Assembly: GCF_037042905.1 (NCBI RefSeq)
Contig: NC_087250.1
Coordinates: 496,001-560,000 of the forward strand
Length of the DNA stretch: 64,000 bases
DNA from: Lytechinus pictus
Lineage: Eukaryota > Echinodermata > Echinoidea > Temnopleuroida > Toxopneustidae
Direction of reading: 5' to 3'
Of this stretch, positions 9,688 through 18,996 are shown in pieces. The translations under genes and the position numbers were made by a program. Under the pieces are notes generated by a model. The model did not search any database. It worked only from the letters and a program-made list of their open reading frames with translations, and was not told the origin of the DNA. How positions within the stretch are numbered: the stretch's first letter is position 1; each line of letters begins with the position of its first letter.

Positions 9688-12600
9688 ATGACTCAAGTCC
9701 CAAGTGATATTGATAGCCAGGGAGAGAATGATATTGCTGATTTCCTTAATTCTACCTTGGACTCTTTCGTCTACACTGTTGATGATAATTTTGAAACTAT
9801 ATCGCCTCCGTCAGAGTACTTTACTATTGACAAATTTAAAAATGGCTTTGTTAATGAAAATTCATTTTCATTGTTTCATATGAATATTCGTAGTATTAAT
9901 AAAAAGTTTGATCACTTGAACATTTTATTGCAAGAATTGGTTACCAAATTTTCAGTTGTAGGTCTCTCTGAGCCTGTTCAGACCGGCAGAGATAGCGCGA
10001 TCTAGCGCGCGCTAGATCGCGCTATCTCTGCGGTGTGGAAGGTACAACGTCGTTTCGGTCCGCCCAACAGCGAGCCACGGCGAGCCAAAACGGCGTGCCA
10101 CTGGAGCACCTCTTGGGGGTGGTCCACGAGAGATAGCGCGGTCTAGCGCGCGCTAGATCGCGCTATCTCTGCCGGTGTGAACCCGAGCTACGATAGCACG
10201 CCGGAAGTCATCTACACGCGGGGAATTTTATACTCATTCTATTTTGGTGCGATCTGAATCTGAATCGGTACAACTCAACACTCCTAATTTTATGGAGTAA
10301 AACGCGTCGGAACATCGTGAAAATAGAAATATAGTAAGTAATGCGTCATGGCAACAGGACCTCTCAAAAAAGGGGGTGCTACGATAGACCGCGCTATCTC
10401 ACTGCGGTGTGAATCCGGCGAATGCCAATGGGCGGACCGTGGATCGCGCTACGATAGCGCGATCCACGGTCCGCCCACGGTCCCCCCTTGCGGTGTGAAC
10501 AGCCTCTCTGAAACATGGCTCTCAGATAATAGTAACCTTTATTCTCTCCTGGCTATCTCAACCCAGTCGTCAACTGCAGGCACAACAAAACTGGCGGTGG
10601 AGTAGCATTGTTTATCTCCTCAACCTTAGAATATCGTGTTACACTTGATCTGAACATGATCTGAATGTAATGAATCAGTCTCTTGAAACAGTTTTTGTTG
10701 AAGTGGTTATCCCTGGTCACAGTAATTTTATTGTTGGTGTTGTTTACAGACCACCCCAAAGTAGTGTTGAGAAATTTACAGATGAGCTACAAGATCTGCT
10801 GTCAAATCCTGTACTTAATTGCAAGAGGGTTTGCTTGTTAGGTGATTTCAATGTAAACCTTATGCAGTATGGTTCCAATGCATCAGTGAATGGTTTTTTA
10901 GATGATCTTGCTTCTTTTAATCTTGTCCCGCTTATCAATAGACCAACGCGTGTAACCGAAAATACTTCAACATTAACAGACAACATTTTCTCTGTTGGTC
11001 AACCATCAATAAAATCATCGATCTTAATTAATAATTTCTGATATTTCAGATCACTTTCCAGTAATTGCTTCTTTTCCATTAAGTAAAAAAAACTCAAGGA
11101 ATATGAATGAAAATATTTTTTCTCGTAATTTTGGCTTCGAAAATATGCAAAGGTTCAAGTGTGATTTAAATGCAACCGATTGGAGTGTTGTCTTAAATGA
11201 GTCTGACGTTGAAATAGCTTACAGTAAATTTCTTAAATTGTTGACAACTCTATATGAAAAGAATTTCCCTCTCCTAAGCAAGAAACAAAAAGATAGAAGA
11301 AAATATCCTCAGATGCCATGGGTATCCAAATCTTTATTGAAATGTATCAACAAGAAAAATAAACTATTTTGTAAGTTTAAACTAAGGAGAACATTAGGAG
11401 CGAAGCAGAAATACTCTTGCTATAGGAATATTTTAACATCTTTACTACGAGACGCTAAAAAATCATATTATGATGAAAAGTTTAAGTCAGTCTTCAAAGA
11501 TATGAAAGGAACCTGGAAAATTATAAGACAAGCGCTAAATTCAAAACAAAAGAGTCAGGGTCCCTCTAAACTTTTAGTAGATGGGGTTTTGACTGAAGAT
11601 CATGTACAAATGAGTAACGCTTGTAATCAATTCTTCTCATCAATAGTAAATAAATTGTCATCTAGTCTTCCCGCAAGTCAAAAACTCTTCCATGATTACC
11701 TTGGTAATCGACTTCCCTGTTCATGTTTCTTTACTCCTGTCGTTGAAAAGGAAGTGATTGACATTGTTCATAATTTGAAAACAAATAAGGCTGCTGGGTA
11801 TGATGGCCTATCTAATAAGCTTATTAAAGAAGTTATTGATGTTATTGTTTCTCCTATTACTCATATATTAAATTTATCTATTGTACATGGAATCGTTCCT
11901 TTGAGTATGAAGATAGCCAAAGTTGTGCCGATTTACAAAAAGGGAAACCCTCAGGAAGTTGGAAATTACCGGCCCATCTCTCTTCTTACATGTTTTTCTA
12001 AAATTCTTGAAAAGATCATTTCTGTTCGTGTTATGAAATTTTGAAAATTAATAATATTCTCGCTCCTGAACAATTTGGTTTTCGTGAAAAACATACTACC
12101 TCTCATGCTCTGTTACATTTTATTGACAAAATTTCTTCCGCAAAAGATAATGGGCTACATACTGTCGGTATATTCCTAGACTACTCCAAAGCCTTCGACA
12201 CGATTGACCATGACATCCTTTTGTATAAACTATCTTTCTATGGATTCCGGGGTAAGGCTTTGGAGTGGTTCAAGAGCCACCTCTCTGATAGAAAACAGTT
12301 TGTATTTTTAAATGGTGTTAAGTCTTCTATGCAGTCAATTACATGTGGAGTGCCACAAGGTTCACTCCTTGGACCTATCTTATTTCTCATATTTATTTAT
12401 GATTTCCCTCAGTCATCAAAAATCCTTTCATTTATTCTGTTTGCATATGACTCAAGCATATTTTTTCTGATAAGAACCCCTGCAATTTATTGCAAACTAG
12501 CAATTCGGAATTGATTTCTGTTAACGAATGGATCATTGCTAACAGACTTTCCTTAAATCTTGTTAAAACAAACTACATGTTATTCAGCAACACCCTAGCA

Positions 12601-13267
12601 ACATTGCCAGATAATATTACAATCAGTGATTTTCAGATTACTGAAGTCTTGAGTACAAAATTCCTTGGGGTACACATTGATAGTAAGCTGAATTGGAAAG
12701 TTCACATATCTTATTCATGTAAACTTCTTTTCAGAAATTCAGGAGTCATTAATTCATTGAAGAGTATATTCCCAAAAAATATTTTATGCATGTTGTACTC
12801 AACTCTCATTTTGCCTTACTTGAATTATTGCATCCTTGCCTGGGGTAACGCTGCTAAAGTTCATTTAGATGGGTTATTTAAAGTCCAGACAAGGGTAATT
12901 AGACTAGTATGTGGAGTAAGTTCACGATCTCACACTAATGTTTTGTTTTATGAAAACAAGTTCCTTAATTTACATGACATATTTGATCTCAACCTTGGTT
13001 GCAGTATGTATCAATTAAATAAAAGAGAACTTCCACTTGCCCTTGTTCATTATGTGTTAGAAATGACCAAATCCATTCTTACTATACAAGACAAGTTTCT
13101 TTTCTCCACTTGCCATTGGTCAAAACTAGTTTTCGGCTAAATACATTTGTTTATACAGGGCCAAAATTATGGAACTCCCTTCCTTCTTCATTGAAGCAAT
13201 CAGTTAGCCTTAGTGTCTTTAGAAACAAATTAAAGACCGATTTACTGAAGAAATACTTAGATCAGTA
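9688..13267 (+). pseudogene. Decayed CR1-type LINE ORF2
   Basis: Pieces of one endonuclease-reverse transcriptase lie in order on the plus strand. The apurinic endonuclease starts at 9688-9971 (HMNIRSINKKFDHL) and continues after an insertion (ETWLSDNSN, YRPPQSS, LLGDFNVNL, ISDHFPV) to about 11070. The RT region follows at 11103-12480 (GNYRPISLL, FLDYSKAFDTID, GVPQGSLLGP) and the C-terminal part at 12490-13267 (GVHIDSKLNW, GPKLWNSLPSS). Lesions: the 532-bp insertion at 9972-10503, frameshifts near 10565 and 11038, a frameshift giving TGA at 12042, a frameshift near 12475, and a stop near 13140. The catalytic FADD is FAYD, with Tyr encoded at 12446-12448. The 3' UTR runs to about 13760. Confidence 0.85.
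9972..10503. mobile_element. Palindrome-rich DNA element with 8-bp target duplication
   Basis: Inserted in the LINE endonuclease region and bounded by perfect CTCTCTGA duplications (9964-9971 and 10504-10511). The left end GCCTGTTCAGACCG and the reverse-complemented right end GCTGTTCACACCG are imperfect inverted termini. The interior contains a perfect 46-bp palindrome (9986-10031), a near-perfect copy (about 10132-10173) and a hairpin with 22-bp arms and a 3-base loop (10430-10476). GCGGTGTGAA-like terminal words recur inside (near 10030, 10171, 10404, 10490). GC content is far above that of the flanks. An 8-bp duplication fits hAT-like transposition, but the superfamily is not certain. Confidence 0.8.
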
Positions 13268-13760
13268 AACGAATGCCTGCTTGTTATATCTCGTCTTACT
13301 TTATAAATTGTCTTCTTCCCACAATTATCTATGCAAAAATAGAGCTCTGCCTATTTTCTTTATTTTTCCTCTTTTCTTTCTTCTTTTCGAATTTCAGACT
13401 CTTATACTTTAGGTCTTGACTAATAGAATGTTTGCATTCTGCATTTCATATCTTTTGTAAATATGTATATCTGTACATTGGTTATTTACTCCAATTTTTT
13501 GTTTGCTTGTTCTATGATGTTTTAAATTGATTGCTAATGTAAGTTTTTAAAATTCTGGTGGCCTATGGCCCACAAGCTAAGCTTCTTAGTAGGTCACCAC
13601 GTTTCATTTCCATCTCTTCTCATGGGTGTTACCAATGTTCCATAGAAGTAGTGCATGTATTATGTATATTATCCTGTAATTATTTACTTTTGTTCTTTGT
13701 TATTAACTTGTATCCCAATAATTTACTGTTGTTTGATATCGGAATTGAAACGAAATAAAG

Positions 13761-14079
13761 ATTCATTCATTCATTCATTCATTCATTCATTCATTCAATC
13801 ATTCATTCATTCATTCATTCATTCATTCATTCATTCATCCATTCATTCATTCACTCATCCATTCATTCATTCATTCATTCATTCACTCATTCACTCATTC
13901 ATTCATCCATTCATTCATTCACTCATTCATTCACTCATTCCTTCCTTCATTCATTCATTCATTCATTTATTCATTCATCCATTCATCCATTCATTCATTC
14001 ACTCATTCATTCACTCATTCATTAATTAATTCATTCATTCATTCATTCATTCATTCATTCATTCATTCATTCATTCATG
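13761..14079 (+). repeat. ATTC microsatellite continuing a LINE 3' tail
   Basis: About 320 bases of tandem ATTC with scattered ACTC, ATCC and TTCC variants. It follows directly on the LINE 3' end (GAAACGAAATAAAG at about 13748-13760). The Ser-Phe-Ile-His open frame across it is an artefact of the tetranucleotide. Confidence 0.95.
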
Positions 14080-14130
14080 AAAAGAAATTGACACCTGACA
14101 AATCCCCAATTTAAGGAAAAAAATATTTTA

Positions 14131-14814
14131 TGAACACATAATTATCATATTATATGGCCTGAAAATGTATCTTCTCCAGAAGAATTTGATGCCATATTTG
14201 AATTTAAATGTGGTATGTGTTAATGCTTGGATAATCAGGAGGTATTTTTTACCCTCATGTAAAATTTGATTTGTCACAAACCAATTATCATACAGTGTAT
14301 ATGGCTTGTAAGAGTATCTTCTCCGGAATAATTTGATACCATATTTATGTGGTATGTGATAAAGCTTGGATAATCAGGAGGTATTTTTTTTACCGCGATG
14401 TAAAATTTGATTTTCGCCAAAGCAATGCATGGCTGCAGCCTGCAATGAATGAATCCAGATGGCAATGGTGTCATAATCCTACATGAGTTAGTAAAATGTT
14501 TGCAAACACATTCCAACTGAAATTAACTTGAGAGTTGATTCTTAAAAGTGTTTACTAAAAAATCTAAATCAAATTATTGAAGAAATACATTTCAATGGAT
14601 TTTAATACAACCCTTGTAAATGTAGGAATATAACATCATTGACATTTCGTTTCATTAATTGGAGTCATGCCTTACTTTGGTGCAAGTCAAAATTTACATC
14701 ACTGCAAAGAATACCTACTAATTATCCACGCGTGAAGACATAGCACATATATATGCTATCAAATTATTTGAGAGAAGATACTCTTTCTGGCTATATATAA
14801 TGATTATGTGCTCA
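14131..14814. mobile_element. Foldback MITE-like element
   Basis: Left terminus TGAACACATAATTATCATA and right terminus (reverse complement) TGAGCACATAATCATTATA. The left arm is itself duplicated in tandem (about 14140-14275 and 14283-14415, sharing TATCTTCTCC and TTGGATAATCAGGAGGTA). The right arm, about 14680-14814, is the inverted counterpart. The 684-bp element has no coding capacity. The target duplication is not clear. Confidence 0.65.
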
Positions 14815-15598
14815 AACTGATCCACTAGGCCACAATGCTCCAATTGACACTAATATAGAATTGAAAGACTGGATATACTGCAATGTATGGTATAGAGACT
14901 ACACTTGAGCTTGCTTGGTTTTTTTTTTTTACAAGTAATGACCAAATGTCATGGAAAAGTTCTCTGCACACATTAGTAATGTCACTATGATTGATGACCT
15001 TGTTTTGTTCTGATATAAGCAATAAATACTTTACCAGACAAACTATATAATGGAAAAAAGTATGGTAGTGGATCGTATAACAAAACACTTTTTATGAATT
15101 CAATCATATCAAACACATTATTCTCAAAGAATTCACCAACTTTCACCATAAATACACAAATACCTCCAAAACATAGATATGTAAAAATTTTGCCAAAATC
15201 GTTTTTCCTTTTTTCTATGATATCAGCTTCCAATCGGACCCCTCTTCGCATGTGATATATTTTGGTCACTTGAAAATGGTATCGTATTACCGAACGTATG
15301 TTTTCTATGGGAAAATTTGAGAAAATAACAAATCATTGATGACCATATTTTACCATTTTGAGATATAAAGACTTTGAAAATGTGTTTTTTACCATTTTCA
15401 TCATCTTTCTATTCAAGTTCCCTTAGGAAGGATGTTGCAAAGTTTTGAGCGTACCAAATTATTTTCTAACGTGTATGATGCACGCATTTGGTAATACAAG
15501 GCCAGTCGGTAATACCATCAATCAATATACCTAAATGTTATTTTCATTCAATGTTAATATTACTCAATAACCAATGAACAATTTTAATATGGACCCCT
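14815..15598. other. No feature recognised
   Basis: AT-rich sequence with short open frames on the minus strand (one of about 94 codons at 14985-15269) that I do not recognise and cannot tell from chance. Confidence 0.4.
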
Positions 15599-16123
15599 TT
15601 AATCATCAAGAGGAATAGCCATATCAGAACTATGATATAATTTGTAGGTTGCAAGATCACTGATCAAATTATGTAAAAATGTCATAGACATATCAAACAG
15701 GTGTTGTACCTCCAATTTATTACTAAGCAATGTGCATAAACGTTTGCTTTTGACAGAGTCACACTTTAATGAACACATCACTATGTTTGCAATTTCTGTA
15801 TTCATCATACATCTTGATGTATAGCGGTTTTCACAACTGATGGTAGGACTATTTGTGATCTTTGGGATCGTGTGCAAAAGACATAGAAAGGTTGAAAACT
15901 GTTTCACGGCCAATAGTGAAAGAGGCTTTCCCCTAATCATAATCCATACAAACCCCAGAAGCTCAAATTCGGGACAATTCATTGTTTTCTTTCCAAGATA
16001 AACAGAACTGACCCTTAAGTAGCAAGCGGAATAAATTTTAAAAAAGAATGAAAACATGGCATATAGTAAAGAAGTATCAATCTCGCGTTTCGTATTACCC
16101 TTATTTGCGTTCTGCCTTACCAT
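15599..16123 (-). other. Unrecognised open frame, about 174 codons
   Basis: A minus-strand frame with a mixed, non-repetitive composition including several cysteines (for example MCSLKCDSVKSKRLC) and hydrophobic stretches. No signal peptide, catalytic motif or known domain is recognised. In AT-rich DNA a frame of this length can arise by chance, but its composition is less biased than neighbouring spurious frames. It could be an exon or a relic of a transposon gene. Confidence 0.2.
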
Positions 16124-16237
16124 ACCATCTGTTGTACACGCAGTTAGTAATTACACATTCGTCCACATGGATACTTTAAATAAAAAAGTCTTGATAATAG
16201 TAAAAGGATTTTGTATACTTCACAATGCTCTGATATG

Positions 16238-16590
16238 CTTTTCACACTGCACATATTTCCCGGGGTTAAGCTTAGCCCACTTCGTTTTCACACGTTTAAG
16301 CAAGGTGGGCTAGCACAGTAATTAGTATAGTACTACCTGGCCCTGCAAAAAAGCAGGGTTAGCCAGCTAATTGTGGTGCTAAGAGATGCAGTGTGAAACG
16401 AAACCGGGCTAAGGAAGAGTGGGGCTAAGCATTAGCCAATCAAAGAAGTCGAAATTGCACGTTAATCACGCTCTGTGTGGCAAAATGGGTTAAGAAAGAC
16501 GGTGTGAAACCCCCAAAAGATAGTATGTGGTTATGAGGATAGTCCAGGGTTAAGGATAATATGGGGTTAAGGAAATGCAGTGTGAAAAAC
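16238..16590. mobile_element. MITE-like element with TTTTCACACTGCA termini
   Basis: TTTTCACACTGCA at 16239-16251 is mirrored by TGCAGTGTGAAAA at 16576-16588. Internal copies of the TGTGAAA word and of GGGCTAAG/GGGTTAAGG repeat through the interior. The possible flanking repeat ATATG is short. No coding capacity. Confidence 0.6.
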
Positions 16591-17379
16591 ATATGAGTCT
16601 CTCATTTCTACTTCTTGAGCTCATATAACAACTGCAGTTCTGGGTGCAGCTTTTAAGCACTTTACATGCTGTTTTTTGCACCCTAAGCGCTAAAATCAGC
16701 ATCTCGAAATGCAGGGTCTGTGTTCATATTTTTGTGCAATTTATTTCGGGAGTGTACATGTACAAGTAGAGGGCATTTTTTTAACAATACAATTGATTAA
16801 ATTTGTACTCCTGCATTTAAATAAAGTCAAATTGCGTACCTATTGTTTCTATAGTTTCAGTATACCAGTAGAATCTACAAACCATATGGGATTTTCAAAC
16901 GACAGTTTGTGAAATTAATGGAAACAGATACCTATGCATATAATTATTCAAATGATATTTAACATAGAAAAAGTCAAAGATGTACATATTTACAACCCTT
17001 TTATGACCTTTATTGCTCAATTGCAACAGACTGTGAACTTGCCGCAATTACCAATGTTGCATCATTGCAATGAAAAAATGGGCCCCCAAGACTTTTCATT
17101 ATTTTCACAAACCAATTGCCCCAATAACTCAAGCTTGGTTTAATCCAAAAGCTTCAATTTTCTTTTCCTAGTATACATATAACTTTGTTCAATTCTATTT
17201 GAAATAAAATAGCATGTGAGAATTTTAATTTTAACTCGATAGGGCCTATATTCCACTATCTACGATTCAGGAATTTTCCCCCTAACTCTTGGAATATTTA
17301 TGGTATTCCGATATAATATAAATACTTCATTACCCTAATGTCCAAGTTTCATGAACTAGATTCATATACTTTCTATGGC
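16591..17379. other. No feature recognised
   Basis: AT-rich DNA without a recognisable open frame, RNA or repeat structure. Confidence 0.4.
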
Positions 17380-17645
17380 ATTTAAAAAACTAAACCTTGT
17401 TAAGATTTTGATGTTGATTCCCCCACCATGGTCAAGTCCATTGACCCTAAATGACCTTTGACCTTGGTCATGTGACCTGAAACTCAGGCAGGATGTTCAG
17501 TAATACTTTATTAAACTTTTGTCCAAGTTTCATGAAATAGGCCCATATACTTTCTAAGTTAAAGATTGATGTTGACGCCGACACCGCCGCTGTCGGAAAA
17601 GCGACGCATATAGTCTCGCTCTGGTACCCAGGCGAGACAAAAATT
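17380..17645. repeat. Truncated copy of the TGACCTTTGACC repeat element
   Basis: Matches the end of the element at 24983-26073: TTTGATGTTGATTCCCCC, TGACCTTTGACCTTGGTCATG and a terminus with GTCTCGCTCTGGTACCCAGG then CGAGACAAAAATT. Contains one perfect TGACCTTTGACCT at 17452-17464. Confidence 0.7.
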
Positions 17646-17822
17646 ACCACGATGACCAACCACTAGTTCATAGTGAAATCTAATGTTTCGGATGTGACAT
17701 TTGCTTCATATAAACAGAATATCATCATCTTCTGAATCTTCTGAAACCGCATGTAAACATTCTGATATGTATATTGATGCAATCTTTCTTGTATTTATAT
17801 TTTTGATTTCTATGTTAAACAA

Positions 17823-18862
17823 GAGTGTCGCTAGGGCGAGCACAAAATACGCCCGCCTGTAACGCAGAAAATTGAGTTATTGGTCAAGCAAGAAAAGTAA
17901 AAGGTTGCAACTTAACCTTTGACCTTTTGACCTCCAAATCAATAGGCTTCCTGGGATCCATGCTAGTATCATACACACCAAATTATATGAGCCTAGGTTA
18001 GGTTAAACTAAAATTATCACATTTACAAGGACTTAAGAAGGGTAAGATGAAAACATGTCACTGTGACCTTGACCATTGGACCTCAAAATCAATAGGCTTC
18101 CTGGTATCCATGCTAGTATCATACACACCAAATTATATGAGCCTAGGTTAGGTTAAACTAAAGTTATCACATTTACAAGGACTTCAGAAGGATAAGATGA
18201 AAGCATGTCACTCTGACCTTGACCTTTTGACCTCCAAATCATTAGGCTTCATGGGATCCATGCTAGTATCATACACACCAAATTATATGGGCCTAGGTTA
18301 AGTTAAACTGAATTTATCGCATTTACAAGGACTTCAGAAGGATAAGATGAAAGCATGTCACTCTGACCTTGACCTTTTGACCTCCAAATCATTAGGCTTC
18401 ATGGGATCCATGCTAGTATCATACACACCAAATTATATGAGCCTAGGTTAAGCTAAACTAAAGTTATTGTGTTTACAATGGCTTCAGAAGGGAAAGATGA
18501 AAACATGTCACTGTGACCTAGACCATTGACCTCAAATTCAAGAGGCTTCCTGGGATCTATGCTAGTATCATACACACAAAAATTGAATGAGCCTCTCTAG
18601 AGGATAAGTTTAAACTAAAGTTATCGCGTTTACGAGTACTTCAGAAGGGTTAGATGAAAACACATCACTGTGACCTTGACCTTTGACCTGTCGGCTTAAA
18701 AATCAGTAGGCTTCCTGGGATCCATGCTAGTATCAAACATCAAATTATTTGAGCCTAGCTTAAGTTAAACTGAAGTTATTGCGTTTACAAGGAAAAGTTA
18801 GCGGACGGACGGACACCGAGCGTGATACCATAATACGTCCCGTCTAGGACGGGCGTATAAAA
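17823..18862. mobile_element. Element with six ~150-bp tandem units
   Basis: The left part has ATACGCCCGCC (about 17847) and the right end GGACGGGCGTAT (about 18848), which are inverted termini. Between them about six units of roughly 150 bases repeat, each with GGCTTCCTGGGATCCATGCT, AGTATCATACACACCAAATT and GTTATCACATTTACAAGG-like words, starting near 17934, 18086, 18235, 18386, 18534 and 18700. Each unit begins with TGACCTTGACCTTTTGACCT or a variant. No coding capacity. Confidence 0.7.
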
Positions 18863-18996
18863 AAGTAAAGATATGAAATGAAATGAAATAAATTCAATTC
18901 AATTCTAAATGCTGAATAAACATAAAACAAATTGGAACCAAGCACAAGCCCTTCAGGAACCCAATATCTACAGCAACTCATTGAAATCTTGAATGT

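Noticed and set aside
13655..14029. Plus-strand protein of Ser-Phe-Ile-His repeats
   Set aside because: It is the translation of an ATTC microsatellite.
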